From Pseudomonas sp. PA27(2017) (GTDB lineage: Bacteria; Pseudomonadota; Gammaproteobacteria; Pseudomonadales; Pseudomonadaceae): 64,000 nt of DNA. Of this stretch, positions 1 through 8,242 are shown in pieces. The stretch spans positions 1 through 64,000 of the forward strand of contig NZ_MSXW01000006.1 in the NCBI RefSeq assembly GCF_001945445.1, written 5' to 3'. Each line of letters opens with the position of its first letter. Within the stretch, counting starts at the first letter, position 1. The notes beneath the pieces were generated by a model. It did not search any database. It saw nothing but the letters and a program-made list of their open reading frames with translations, and was not told the DNA's origin. The translations under genes and the position numbers were made by a program.

Positions 1-2
1 TG

Positions 3-137
3 CGCTGGCCCATGCACACGGGTCAGCTAGAAGGGATTAACAACCGGATCAAGGTCATCAAACGGATGGCTTACGGCTACCGGGACAGCGAATTCTTCTT
101 TATGAAGATCAAGAATGACTTTCCCGGCAATCCGTGA
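3..137 (+). CDS. ISL3-family transposase, C-terminal fragment cut by window edge
   Basis: An open frame runs in from the left edge and gives 44 residues before a TGA stop. The segment HTGQLEGINNRIKVIKRMAYGY matches the conserved end of ISL3-family DDE transposases, where an E-G-x-N-N-x-I-K motif carries the last catalytic acid. Only the C-terminus is in view, so it cannot be said whether the element is intact. I could not identify the terminal inverted repeat in the bases after the stop. The fragment lies about 500 bp from a tRNA gene, a common place for mobile DNA. Confidence 0.8.
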   Translation, partial: RWPMHTGQLEGINNRIKVIKRMAYGYRDSEFFFMKIKNDFPGNP

Positions 138-305
138 AGAACCTTTTTTATGGGCGGCCGAAAACCGGCGGGCTGGCACCTCGCCTCTAGGCCACCTGTT
201 CTATTGAGCCAGGCCCGGTCCTGCGGGAGCATTTCCGTGAGGGTGGCGTGAATAGCTGCGGTGCGATGCGCTGCCCATCAATCCTGGATCGATGGAGAGG
301 TTTCC

Positions 306-488
306 ATGAAAAACATGAAGAAGCTGGGTTCACGCCGTTTGGGGCTGGCGGCCGCATTGCTGGCCGGTATCGCATTCAGTGGCACCGCCAGTGCCTGGAC
401 GTTCGAGCATGGCTGGAGCTGCCAGAACAAGTGGTATCAGATGGGGCTGATCGAGCTGATTGCCTGCGGTGGCGGAGGCGAGGGCTGA
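306..488 (+). CDS. Small secreted peptide, 60 aa precursor, unknown function
   Basis: The ATG at 306 has GGAGAGG five bases upstream, which fixes it over the in-frame ATG at 261. The product has a basic N-terminus (MKNMKKLGSRR), a hydrophobic core and an A-S-A site near residue 29, so it is a Sec signal peptide. The predicted mature part is about 31 residues, starts WTFEHGW, has two cysteines (SCQNKW and IACGGG) and ends in a glycine-rich tail. A rho-independent terminator follows 35 bp after the stop, so it is a one-gene transcript. I do not recognise the family. A secreted signalling or bacteriocin-like peptide is possible, but nothing in the sequence proves it. Confidence 0.7.
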   Translation: MKNMKKLGSRRLGLAAALLAGIAFSGTASAWTFEHGWSCQNKWYQMGLIELIACGGGGEG

Positions 489-522
489 ACCGTCTGGAGC
501 CTTTGGCCCAGCAATGCCAGAC

Positions 523-545
523 AAAGCCCGCAGAGCGGGCTTTTT
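523..545 (+). terminator. Rho-independent terminator of the small secreted peptide gene
   Basis: A perfect 9-bp stem (AAAGCCCGC/GCGGGCTTT) with a three-base loop runs into five T residues on the plus strand, 35 bp after the stop of the small peptide gene. Confidence 0.85.
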
Positions 546-623
546 CATGCCTTGTAGGACGAGGCGTATGGCAGGGGAGTGGCGCTGGCGTCCATGGAAG
601 ATGGATGCCAGGGCGCCAAAACG

Positions 624-652
624 AAAAAACCGGCCGCGAGGGCCGGTTTTTC
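624..652 (-). terminator. Terminator of tRNA-Pro (bidirectional stem)
   Basis: The stem ACCGGCC/GGCCGGT is flanked by A residues on one side and T residues on the other, so it can stop transcription both ways. It sits just downstream of the tRNA-Pro 3' end on the minus strand. Confidence 0.75.
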
Positions 653-659
653 TGGGATT

Positions 660-736
660 TGGTCGGAGAGACAGGATTCGAACCTGCGACCTTCTCGTCC
701 CGAACGAGACGCGCTACCAAGCTGCGCTACACTCCG
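660..736 (-). tRNA. tRNA-Pro (anticodon CGG)
   Basis: Read on the minus strand, the 77 bases fold as a tRNA. The acceptor arm begins CGGAG, the D-arm is GCGCAGCTTGGTAGCGC, and the anticodon arm TCTCG/CGAGA encloses the loop TTCGGGA with anticodon CGG. The T-arm carries GTTCGAATC. The discriminator A and the CCA end are encoded. Anticodon CGG reads the CCG proline codon, a frequent codon in GC-rich Pseudomonas. A terminator follows, so it is probably transcribed alone. Confidence 0.95.
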
Positions 737-838
737 AATTCGCCAAATTCTACTCAAAAACTTTTGCAACACAAGGGGTTAGCAAAAAATTTTAATCGGG
801 GCGCCGCACCTGGCGTGCGCCCACGACCCGAATGGCGC

Positions 839-1060
839 TTACAGCTCCTTGACGGTACGAACCTGGTCCTTGTTGACCTTGGTGCGCTTGCCATCCAGTT
901 GTTCGAACTCGTAGAAACCGGTGTCGTCGTCGAAATCAGGGCGATCGACGGTCTGGATTTCACGGCCATCATTGAGAGTGATCACCGATGGCGTGGAGCA
1001 GCCAGCCAGGGTCACCAGGCCGAGGGCGAGTAGAAACGCAGCGGACGTCCGTTGCTTCAT
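839..1060 (-). CDS. YgdI/YgdR-type (DUF903) small lipoprotein
   Basis: A 73-residue precursor with a lipobox LAGC, the lipidated cysteine being residue 21, so it should be a lipid-anchored envelope protein. The mature part carries the YgdI/YgdR pattern: a T-L-N-D-G-R-E-I-Q turn, then a F-Y-E-F-E-Q-L-D-G-K strand pair ending in K-V-N-K-D-Q-V. These small SH3-like beta-barrel lipoproteins are common in Pseudomonas and their function is not settled. AAGGAG lies 7 bases before the ATG. It stands alone between the tRNA and mobA. Confidence 0.85.
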   Translation of the reverse strand: MKQRTSAAFLLALGLVTLAGCSTPSVITLNDGREIQTVDRPDFDDDTGFYEFEQLDGKRTKVNKDQVRTVKEL

Positions 1061-1166
1061 GACGTGTCTCCTTAAGTCGAGGCAGAGTGATTACCTTGGC
1101 TCAGACGAGTAGGCCGAGCCCAAGTTCCACCCTATTTATCCACCTGTGGCCCCATGCCGCAAGCTT

Positions 1167-1739
1167 TCAGCCGAGCAGATCGGGGGAGTTGAGGTTGCTC
1201 AGGCGCGGATCGTCGGTCTCGCAACGCAGTGCGGCGGGGTCATGCGCGCGCAGCCAGCGCTGGGTGCTGCGTTCGCCCTCAAGCCAGGCCTCTTCCAGCG
1301 ACGGCAGCAGGCGGCGAGGGATGACCGCGAACAGCGGCTCCCAGTAGCCGTCGCGCTGCGCCATCACCGGGCGCCCGTCTGCCAGGGCCAGCAGGCCCTC
1401 GATGAGTGCGCGGTCGACCCTGGGGGCGTCGCACGGCAGCACCAGCAGCAACGGGTGGCGGGCGACCTGCAGGGCCGCGCGGATGCCGGCAAGGGGCCCC
1501 GGATAGTCGGCGCTGTCGTCGCCGACCAGGCGGCCGGCGTAGGCGGCATAGGCCGACTGGTTGCGATTGCAGGAGATGATCAGGTCATCGGTGAGCGGGC
1601 GAACCACCTCGTGCAGCCATGCGATCATCGGTCGCGCCTGCCAGTGCACCAGGCCCTTGTCCAGGCCGCCCATGCGCTGGCCCCGGCCACCTGCGAGCAG
1701 AACCACCGAAAAGGGCTGGGGCGTTGCGGTGGCGGGCAT
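1167..1739 (-). CDS. mobA: Molybdenum cofactor guanylyltransferase MobA
   Basis: MobA transfers GMP from GTP to molybdopterin-molybdenum to make the MGD form of the cofactor, in the cytosol. The 190-residue product has the N-terminal nucleotide-binding signature LLAGGRGQRMGGLDKG (residues 14-29), and later PGPLAGI and the P-C-D-A-P segment of this nucleotidyltransferase fold. I place the start at 1739 (MPATATPQ), with GGAG about 10 bases upstream; a longer reading frame to 1832 has no support and would enter the moaB leader. It is divergent from moaB-moeA, which act one step earlier. Confidence 0.93.
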   Translation of the reverse strand: MPATATPQPFSVVLLAGGRGQRMGGLDKGLVHWQARPMIAWLHEVVRPLTDDLIISCNRNQSAYAAYAGRLVGDDSADYPGPLAGIRAALQVARHPLLLVLPCDAPRVDRALIEGLLALADGRPVMAQRDGYWEPLFAVIPRRLLPSLEEAWLEGERSTQRWLRAHDPAALRCETDDPRLSNLNSPDLLG

Positions 1740-1807
1740 GGCGGGGTCTCCGGAGGTGGCGCTGTGGTATAACACCGGCCTTTGTTCACGACAACTGGAA
1801 GCCTGCC

Positions 1808-2347
1808 ATGAGCCACAAGGCCGATGCGCCATTCGTGCCCCTGAATATCGCCGTGCTGACGGTCAGCGATACCCGCACGCTGGAAACCGATACCTCCGGG
1901 CAACTCTTCGTCGACCGCCTCAAGGCGGCAGGCCACAACCTTGCCGAGCGCGTGCTGCTCAAGGACGACCTGTACAAGATCCGCGCCCAGGTCGCCACCT
2001 GGATCGCCGAAGACGTGGTGCAGGTGGTGCTGATCACTGGCGGCACCGGCTTCACCGGGCGTGACAGCACGCCGGAAGCGGTGGCCTGTCTGCTGGACAA
2101 GCAGGTCGATGGCTTCGGCGAGCTGTTCCGGCAGATATCCATCGCCGACATCGGCACCTCGACCATCCAGTCCCGCGCGCTGGCTGGCCTGGCCAACGGC
2201 ACCCTGGTGTGCTGCCTGCCGGGCTCGACCAACGCCTGCCGCACCGGCTGGGATGGCATCCTCGCCGAACAGCTCGATGCGCGCCATCGCCCGTGCAATT
2301 TCGTGCCACACCTGAAGCTCGCCGCGCCCTGCGAGAGCCGCGGATGA
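1808..2347 (+). CDS. moaB: Molybdopterin adenylyltransferase-like protein MoaB
   Basis: A 179-residue cytosolic member of the MoaB/Mog family, which adenylates molybdopterin before metal insertion. The family core is visible: VLTVSDTR near the N-terminus, then LITGGTGFTGRDSTPEA, the molybdopterin-binding loop, and ALAGLANGTLVCCLPGST near the C-terminus. Its stop codon overlaps the moeA start (ATGA), so the two are translationally coupled. MoaB and MoeA act consecutively, which the arrangement reflects. Start chosen at the ATG that opens MSHKADAPF. Confidence 0.93.
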   Translation: MSHKADAPFVPLNIAVLTVSDTRTLETDTSGQLFVDRLKAAGHNLAERVLLKDDLYKIRAQVATWIAEDVVQVVLITGGTGFTGRDSTPEAVACLLDKQVDGFGELFRQISIADIGTSTIQSRALAGLANGTLVCCLPGSTNACRTGWDGILAEQLDARHRPCNFVPHLKLAAPCESRG

Positions 2348-3555
2348 GCGAGGCGCATTCCCCGCTGATGCCGGTGGAGCAGGCGCTGGCCCGGCTGCTG
2401 GAATTGGCCGAGGCGACGCCGATCGTCGAGCACGAGCGGGTCGACCTGGCCGAGGCCGATGGTCGTGTGCTGGCCGAGCCCATGGTCGCCGGTCTGGATC
2501 TGCCGCCCTGGCCGAACAGCGCCATGGATGGCTACGCATTGCGCCTGGCCGACTGGCAGGGCGAGCCGCTGCCGGTCAGCCAGCGCATTCTCGCCGGTAT
2601 GGCGCCCGATGCGCTGCGGCCCGGCACCTGCGCGCGCATCTTTACCGGCGCGCCGGTTCCTGAGGGCGCCGATACGGTGGAAATGCAGGAGAACGTCAGT
2701 GTCGGTGACGACGGCTGCGTGCATTTCAACCAGGCCCTGAAGGTCGCGCAGAACATTCGCCCTCAGGGCCAGGAAAACCGCAAGGGCGAAACACTGCTGG
2801 CTGCCGGCACGCGGCTGGGGCCCATCGAGCTGGGGTTGGCCGCCTCCATCGGTCTGGCACAATTGCCGGTACGGCGCCGACCGCGGGTGGCGGTGCTGTC
2901 CACTGGTGACGAACTGGTCGAGCCCGGCAACGCGCTGAGCGGCGGGCAAATCTATAACAGCAACCGATACCTGCTGGTCGCTTGGCTGAAGCGTATGGGG
3001 TGCGAGGTCGTCGATGGCGGCATCCTGCCGGATGACCTGGACCGCACGCGCCAGGCGCTGGGTGAGCTCGATGACGTCGACCTGATCCTGTCCACCGGCG
3101 GAGTGTCAGTGGGCGAGGCGGATTTTCTCGGCATCGCCCTGCGCGAAGCCGGCGAACTGGCTCTATGGAAGCTGGCGATCAAGCCCGGCAAACCGCTGAC
3201 CGTCGGCGAATTCCGCGGCCGCCCGGTGATCGGCTTGCCTGGCAACCCGGCCTCGACCCTGGTGACCTTCGGCCTGCTGGCGCGCCCGTATCTGCTGCGT
3301 CGCCTCGGCGTGCAGAAGGTCGAGCCCCTGGGCTTCAGCGTGCCGGCGGGTTTCGCCTGGCCCAAGCCGGGCAAGCGGCGCGAGTTCCTGCGCGCACGCC
3401 TGGAAAACGGCCGCGTGGTGCCCTATTCGAACCAGAGCTCGGGCGTGTTGCGCAGCGCCGCCTGGGCCGAGGGGTTGGCTCAGGTATTGGAGGGCAGCAC
3501 CGTTGCCGAAGGCGATGCCGTGCACTTCATCCCGATGAGCGAGCTGCTCGGCTGA
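2344..3555 (+). CDS. moeA: Molybdopterin molybdenumtransferase MoeA
   Basis: MoeA inserts molybdate into adenylated molybdopterin. The 403-residue protein shows the four-domain MoeA pattern: N-terminal S-A-M-D-G-Y-A motif, the MPT-binding domain with VLSTGDELVEPG, STGGVSVGEADF, KPGKPLTVG and GLPGNPAST, and a C-terminal beta-barrel domain. The start ATG overlaps the moaB stop by four bases; the longer open frame from 2209 lies inside moaB and is rejected. About 100 bp separate it from the next gene, so the operon probably ends here. Confidence 0.95.
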   Translation: MSEAHSPLMPVEQALARLLELAEATPIVEHERVDLAEADGRVLAEPMVAGLDLPPWPNSAMDGYALRLADWQGEPLPVSQRILAGMAPDALRPGTCARIFTGAPVPEGADTVEMQENVSVGDDGCVHFNQALKVAQNIRPQGQENRKGETLLAAGTRLGPIELGLAASIGLAQLPVRRRPRVAVLSTGDELVEPGNALSGGQIYNSNRYLLVAWLKRMGCEVVDGGILPDDLDRTRQALGELDDVDLILSTGGVSVGEADFLGIALREAGELALWKLAIKPGKPLTVGEFRGRPVIGLPGNPASTLVTFGLLARPYLLRRLGVQKVEPLGFSVPAGFAWPKPGKRREFLRARLENGRVVPYSNQSSGVLRSAAWAEGLAQVLEGSTVAEGDAVHFIPMSELLG

Positions 3556-3655
3556 CACCGGCAAGCGGCACGAGCGTGCGGTGGGCGTGATTATTTGCCC
3601 CGCACGCTGTCTGCATTAGGCAGCACAGTGTTCAATTCCCGTTTTCGGAGCCGTT

Positions 3656-4552
3656 ATGCAAGAGCGTAAAGCGCTGTTGATCCTTCATGGTAAGCAGTCC
3701 CTCAACGAAGAGGTGCGTGCGGCAGTCAGTAGCCAGCGCGAGAACGGCTGGGAGCTGACCGTGCGGCTGACCTGGGAAGCTGGCGATGCACAGCGCCTGG
3801 TCGCCGAGGCCTTGCAGGCGGGTTATCCGACCGTGATCGCCGGCGGCGGGGACGGCACGCTGCGGGACGTCGCCGAGGCCATGGCCAAGGCCGAAACCGA
3901 TGCCAGCCTGGTGTTGCTACCGCTGGGTACCGCCAACGATTTCGCCCATGCCGCGGGCATTCCGCTGACGCCTGGTGAGGCCCTGGCTATGCTGGACACG
4001 CCTGCTCAGCCGATCGATCTGGGCGAGGTCGACGGCGAGCTGTTCCTCAATATGGCCACGGGCGGCTTTGGCTCGAATATCACGGCGAATACTTCCGAGG
4101 ATCTCAAGCGCTTCCTGGGCGGTGCGGCCTACATGCTCACCGGCCTGACTCGCTTTGCCGAAGTGCGTTCGGCCTTTGGTCGCTTCAAGGGCCCGGATTT
4201 CGCCTGGGAGGGCGAGTTTCTCGCACTTGGCATCGGCAATGGCCGCCAGGCCGGTGGCGGGCATGTGCTGTGCCCCCATGCTCGCGTGAATGACGGCTTG
4301 CTGGACGTGTGCATCGTGCCGGCCGCCTCCGATGTGGTCGGTACGCTAGGCACACTGCTGTCCGGCGGCCTGAAAGGCATTGAGGGGGTATCGATCAGCG
4401 CGCGCCTGCCGTGGCTGGAAATCGACGCACCCGAAGGGCTGGATTTGAACCTCGACGGCGAGCCTCGCGGCGGGCATCGTCTACGCTTCGCTGCAAGGCC
4501 CCAGGCATTGCGCCTGCATCTGCCGGCGCAGTCGCCGTTGCTGCGTGACTGA
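3656..4552 (+). CDS. yegS: YegS-type lipid kinase (DAGK family)
   Basis: A 298-residue soluble lipid kinase of the diacylglycerol/sphingosine kinase fold. The nucleotide-binding signature GGGDGTLRDV is at about residues 62-71, followed by LPLGTANDFA, the second conserved loop that holds the phosphate, and the C-terminal beta-sandwich with NLDGEPRGG. E. coli YegS phosphorylates phosphatidylglycerol in vitro; the physiological substrate is uncertain. The gene is monocistronic, with about 100 bp on each side. Confidence 0.9.
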   Translation: MQERKALLILHGKQSLNEEVRAAVSSQRENGWELTVRLTWEAGDAQRLVAEALQAGYPTVIAGGGDGTLRDVAEAMAKAETDASLVLLPLGTANDFAHAAGIPLTPGEALAMLDTPAQPIDLGEVDGELFLNMATGGFGSNITANTSEDLKRFLGGAAYMLTGLTRFAEVRSAFGRFKGPDFAWEGEFLALGIGNGRQAGGGHVLCPHARVNDGLLDVCIVPAASDVVGTLGTLLSGGLKGIEGVSISARLPWLEIDAPEGLDLNLDGEPRGGHRLRFAARPQALRLHLPAQSPLLRD

Positions 4553-4673
4553 CCGGCGGGTACTGGTGCGGCGCCGCGCGCTGGTGCAAGATGGCGTTGC
4601 GCCATGCCGCCTACAGTAATTGCACGACTGGCCGATAGCTTCATACGAACACCACGCCTCACAGGAGCGAATA

Positions 4674-5603
4674 ATGGCCGGTATTCTCGACACCGTTGAT
4701 CAACGGACGCAGTTGGTAGGCGAGAACCGCCTGGAAATCCTGATGTTCCGTCTGGCGGGCCGGCAGTTGTTCGCCATCAACGTGTTCAAGGTGCAGGAAG
4801 TGCTGCACATGCCCAAGCTGACGCTGATGCCGCATCGTCATCGCTTCGTTTGCGGGGTGATCCACTTGCGCGGCCAGACGCTGCCGGTGATTGACCTGTC
4901 CCAGGCCATCGGCATGCGCCCGATCGTGCCGGATGAGCGCAGCACCATCATCGTCACCGAGTACAACCGCTCGATCCAGGCGTTCCTGGTCGGTGGCGTC
5001 GACCGCATTCTCAACCTCAACTGGGAATCCATCCTGCCGCCGCCCGGTGGTGCAGGGCGCCAGCATTACCTGACGGCCATCACCAAGGTCGACGACCAAC
5101 TGGTGGAAATCATCGATGTGGAAAAGGTGCTGGCCGAAATCGTGCCGTACGACACGCGCATTTCCGGTGACCGTCTGGCCGATCCATTGCTGGAAAAAGC
5201 CCGTGGCCGCGAAGTGCTGCTGGTCGATGACTCCAGCGTGGCCCTGGCGCAACTGCGCGATACCCTGTCGCAACTGGGCATCAAGCTGCACGTCGCCACC
5301 GATGGCCTCAAAGGCCTGCAGATGCTCAAGGCCTGGGCCGATGCCGGTGAAGTCATCACCGACAAGCTGCTGATGATGTTCACCGACGCCGAGATGCCGG
5401 AAATGGACGGCTATCGCCTGACCACCGAGATTCGTCAGGATCCGCGCCTGCGTGACCTGTACGTGGTGCTGCACACCTCGTTGTCCGGCAGTTTCAACGA
5501 TGCGATGGTCAAGAAGGTGGGGTGTGACAACTTCCTGTCCAAGTTCCAGCCGGACAAGCTGGTGGATGTGATTCGTCAGCGTCTGGCGCTCGACGAAAAG
5601 TAG
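4674..5603 (+). CDS. cheV: Chemotaxis coupling/adaptation protein CheV
   Basis: A 309-residue CheW-receiver fusion. Residues about 15-160 are the CheW domain (LEILMFRLAG, FAINVFKVQEV, GVIHLRGQTLPVIDL). Residues about 180-305 are a receiver domain with the acidic pair in LLVDDSSVA, the phospho-acceptor D238 in FTDAEMPEMDG and a C-terminal lysine in FLSKF. CheV links chemoreceptors to CheA and is phosphorylated by it, probably in adaptation. AGGAG lies 7 bases before the ATG. No other chemotaxis gene is adjacent, which is usual for cheV in Pseudomonas. Confidence 0.95.
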   Translation: MAGILDTVDQRTQLVGENRLEILMFRLAGRQLFAINVFKVQEVLHMPKLTLMPHRHRFVCGVIHLRGQTLPVIDLSQAIGMRPIVPDERSTIIVTEYNRSIQAFLVGGVDRILNLNWESILPPPGGAGRQHYLTAITKVDDQLVEIIDVEKVLAEIVPYDTRISGDRLADPLLEKARGREVLLVDDSSVALAQLRDTLSQLGIKLHVATDGLKGLQMLKAWADAGEVITDKLLMMFTDAEMPEMDGYRLTTEIRQDPRLRDLYVVLHTSLSGSFNDAMVKKVGCDNFLSKFQPDKLVDVIRQRLALDEK

Positions 5604-5675
5604 AGCTCTGCTGGCTTGAGCCCTGGCGGCGGTTTGCGTATAACCGCCGTTTCGCTCAAGTCAGGACGCCGAGCC

Positions 5676-6476
5676 ATGCATCTCTCCGCGCTATATCGTT
5701 TCCCTCTCAAATCCGCCATGGGCGAGTCCCTGCCTAGCCTGCAGCTCGATGGCCTGGGCGTGGCCGGCGATCGCCGCTGGATGTTCGCGGATGCGCAAAC
5801 CGGTCGGTTCATGACGCAGCGCACCTTTCCCCATATGAGCCAGTTGCAGGCGCGCTGGAATGTCGACGGTGGCCTTACCCTGCAAGCGCCTGGCATGCCG
5901 GTGTTGCAGGTGGCGTTGCCGGATCCTGACCAGGCGCTGCGCGGTGTGATCATCTGGCGCGACACTCTGCGGGTACCGGATGCCGGTGACGAGGCCGCCG
6001 CCTGGGGCAGCGAGTTCATGGGCAAGAGCTGCCGGCTGGTGCATGTGCCGGCAGAGCGGGCGCGCTTCATTGAAGGCAACGTCGATGGCGACGAGAAGGT
6101 CGGCTTCGCCGATGGCTTCCCGTTGCTGCTGATCGGTCAGGCTTCACTGGATGATCTGGTGGCCCGGGTCGGCAGGCCGCTGGAGATGCTGCGCTTTCGT
6201 CCCAACCTGGTAGTGCAGGGCAGCGAACCCTACGCCGAAGACGGCTGGAAGCGCATTCGTATCGGTGACGTCGAGTTCACCCTCGCCAAACGCTGCTCGC
6301 GCTGCGTGATCACCACCATCGACCCCAGGACCGGGGAGCGCAGCGCCGACCGTGAGCCGCTGACCACTTTGCGCAGCTATCGCCAGGGCGAAGACGGCAT
6401 CATGTTCGGACAGAACCTGATCAACCACGGCAGCGGCGAGCTGCGCGTTGGCATGCCGGTTGAAATATTGCAGTAG
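5676..6476 (+). CDS. MOSC domain protein, YcbX type
   Basis: A 266-residue protein with an N-terminal MOSC beta-barrel domain (opens LYRFPLKSAMGE, with GDRRWMFAD) and a C-terminal MOSC domain whose conserved cysteine region reads CSRCVITTIDPRTGE. MOSC proteins bind molybdenum cofactor; YcbX reduces N-hydroxylated compounds using electrons from a partner reductase. No ferredoxin domain is fused at the C-terminus, so it would need a separate electron donor. Start taken at 5676 (MHLSALYRF); the frame opening at 5616 has no ribosome site. Confidence 0.88.
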   Translation: MHLSALYRFPLKSAMGESLPSLQLDGLGVAGDRRWMFADAQTGRFMTQRTFPHMSQLQARWNVDGGLTLQAPGMPVLQVALPDPDQALRGVIIWRDTLRVPDAGDEAAAWGSEFMGKSCRLVHVPAERARFIEGNVDGDEKVGFADGFPLLLIGQASLDDLVARVGRPLEMLRFRPNLVVQGSEPYAEDGWKRIRIGDVEFTLAKRCSRCVITTIDPRTGERSADREPLTTLRSYRQGEDGIMFGQNLINHGSGELRVGMPVEILQ

Positions 6477-6539
6477 GGTAGAGCTACAAACGCGTATCAC
6501 ACGGGGCTGCCATCCATGGCTTGGCCCGTGTTGCCATTT

Positions 6540-6568
6540 CGACTCTTACTACGAGGAGTAACGAGTCG
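6540..6568. repeat. Strong hairpin between MOSC gene and effector candidate
   Basis: An inverted repeat of CGACTC-TTACT and AGTAA-(C)-GAGTCG with the loop ACGAGG gives an 11-bp stem with one bulged base. It lies between two convergent genes, so it may end transcription or stabilise mRNA ends, but there is no U-run on either strand. Confidence 0.5.
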
Positions 6569-6601
6569 AAAGGCGCAGGTGCTCGTACAGTCAGCGCATA
6601 T

Positions 6602-8242
6602 TTAGACCATCTCTATACCATCTTCCTCATTCGGCTGTTGTCGCTGGCGCTGACGTAGTTCATTGACTTGCCCCATCAGCTGTCGAGTTATCGCGTCCGA
6701 GTCGATGCTACCCACCATGGCGGCAGCGGTATCGAGCGTTTGTCGGCCTGTTGCAAGTGCCGAGTTGATGCCATTGCGTGTGGATTCGAGCGCTTGGTTT
6801 GCGCCGTTACGCGTGGCTTCTATGGCGTGGCTTGTCCCGTTGCGTGTTGCCTCGAAGGCGTGCTTTGTCCCGTCACGCGTGGACTCCATCGCCTGGCGAG
6901 CGGCCGCTTTGGGGGCCGCGTGGTTGTCTTTGTCGTACCACTCTGAGGCTTTATCGGCCACTTTCTGACCCACGGCGTTCATGGCACCGTACACGCCAAA
7001 CGCCGTAGCTGAGCCGACAAGGTTGATCGCGTTGTTGACCGCAGCCTTGGCCAGAGGATTGCTGATTGGGGCCGTAGCCGCTTTCTGAATGGCGCTGACC
7101 CCGCTAAACGTTGCCGCAAAGCCGCCATTGGCCAGAACGCTACGCGCGGTGCCGAGGCTTCGTACGCCGTCCAGGGTACTACTCAGGGTACCCATCGCGG
7201 CATTGCCTACGCGGCTGGCACCATGACTGGCCATGGCCTTCCAACTGGTGTCTTTGGCCGCTTTATAGATGTCGTACCAGTCCCTTTCATCAGCGAGATT
7301 TTCCTTGGGCTCGGCATCTTTGCGCGCGAAGATTTGCGCAGGATCGCGTAGGCCACTCTTTTCTTCCCGCATACGTGCAAGATGCGCTGACCCCATTGTC
7401 GAAAAAACACCGCCGACACTGGTGATCGTCGTCCCGGCGTTCGCGGCCTTGGTTGTCGCTGCCGCTTGCGCTTCCGGCCGAAGACCGGGCTGATTCGCCT
7501 GAGAAGAGAGGTGCGTGTCAAGGCCGTTACGCAACACATTACGCACACTGAACGTTTGCATTTCCGCGGCGCCAGTACCGGCCTGTGTCAACCGTCCTGG
7601 CTCCTTGTCTTTCAACGCCTCCACCATGACATCGTGCAAGTTGTCCTCAGGTGCTTTGAAAAACAGCAAGTCCTTGTTCATTTCATTCTGAGCGGCGGTG
7701 GATATCTGATCGAGCGCGACCGCTTCTAGAGCAGCAACCAGGCCTTGAGCTGCCGCTTCGGCATATGGGGAAGTTGTGCCAGCAAGGCTGGTCAACATCT
7801 TGGCAGGGGCCTCCACCAGGTTGGGTTTGAGATGCTGAGCAATCGCAACCAAGGCGAACGGCAATCCTGCAACCAATGAAGAGCCTGATGTCGACTTGCT
7901 GTCGAGTGAATGGGCGTTCTCCAGCGTTCTGCGAACTGAATCGAGATCTTCGCCTTCACTCGCCAGCAGCTCGGCTCGGGAGCTCACCAGAGCGTCGATC
8001 TTTGTATTGTGCTCGGCTACTTTCGCATGATCTTGCGCGCTAGCACCTGGTGGCAACGTGGTGGGTTTGCGATATTTCTGGAACATACCGTCCAGGTGAT
8101 CATGTATCTCACGCTGGTTGCGTGCTTGGCGCTGTGCTGCATTTATCTCGGTTGCCCGGCGGCCCTCGGCGCGAGAGTCATTTTCGACCTGGGTATGCGA
8201 TACAGCTGGTAATGCAGGGGTACCGCGCGAAACTCCATCCAT
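6602..8242 (-). CDS. Candidate HrpL-regulated type III secretion effector, 546 aa
   Basis: I do not recognise a named family. The start at 8242 (MDGVSRGTP) has GAGGA six bases upstream; an upstream TTG at 8272 lacks a ribosome site. A perfect hrp box lies 178 bp upstream on the same strand, so transcription by the sigma factor HrpL is likely, and genes of that type are mostly type III effectors or secretion parts. There is no signal peptide. The N-terminal 60 residues are polar and look disordered. Helical stretches of small residues follow (LVAGLPFALVAIAQHL, residues about 113-128; a segment near 415-440). Residues 453-507 are five 11-residue repeats. Base composition is visibly less GC-rich than its neighbours, which fits acquisition by transfer. 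No secretion genes or chaperone are adjacent. Function unknown. Confidence 0.75.
   Translation of the reverse strand: MDGVSRGTPALPAVSHTQVENDSRAEGRRATEINAAQRQARNQREIHDHLDGMFQKYRKPTTLPPGASAQDHAKVAEHNTKIDALVSSRAELLASEGEDLDSVRRTLENAHSLDSKSTSGSSLVAGLPFALVAIAQHLKPNLVEAPAKMLTSLAGTTSPYAEAAAQGLVAALEAVALDQISTAAQNEMNKDLLFFKAPEDNLHDVMVEALKDKEPGRLTQAGTGAAEMQTFSVRNVLRNGLDTHLSSQANQPGLRPEAQAAATTKAANAGTTITSVGGVFSTMGSAHLARMREEKSGLRDPAQIFARKDAEPKENLADERDWYDIYKAAKDTSWKAMASHGASRVGNAAMGTLSSTLDGVRSLGTARSVLANGGFAATFSGVSAIQKAATAPISNPLAKAAVNNAINLVGSATAFGVYGAMNAVGQKVADKASEWYDKDNHAAPKAAARQAMESTRDGTKHAFEATRNGTSHAIEATRNGANQALESTRNGINSALATGRQTLDTAAAMVGSIDSDAITRQLMGQVNELRQRQRQQPNEEDGIEMV
6722..6886 (-). repeat. Five 33-bp tandem repeats coding 11-residue units
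   Basis: Residues 453-507 of the effector candidate consist of units ESTRDGTKHAF, EATRNGTSHAI, EATRNGANQAL, ESTRNGINSAL and a degenerate ATGRQTLDTAA. The pattern is E-[AS]-T-R-[ND]-G-x-x-x-A-[hydrophobic]. An 11-residue period is typical of amphipathic helices that lie on lipid (apolipoproteins, synuclein, LEA proteins). The DNA units are similar but not identical, which suggests old duplication kept under selection. Confidence 0.85.
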
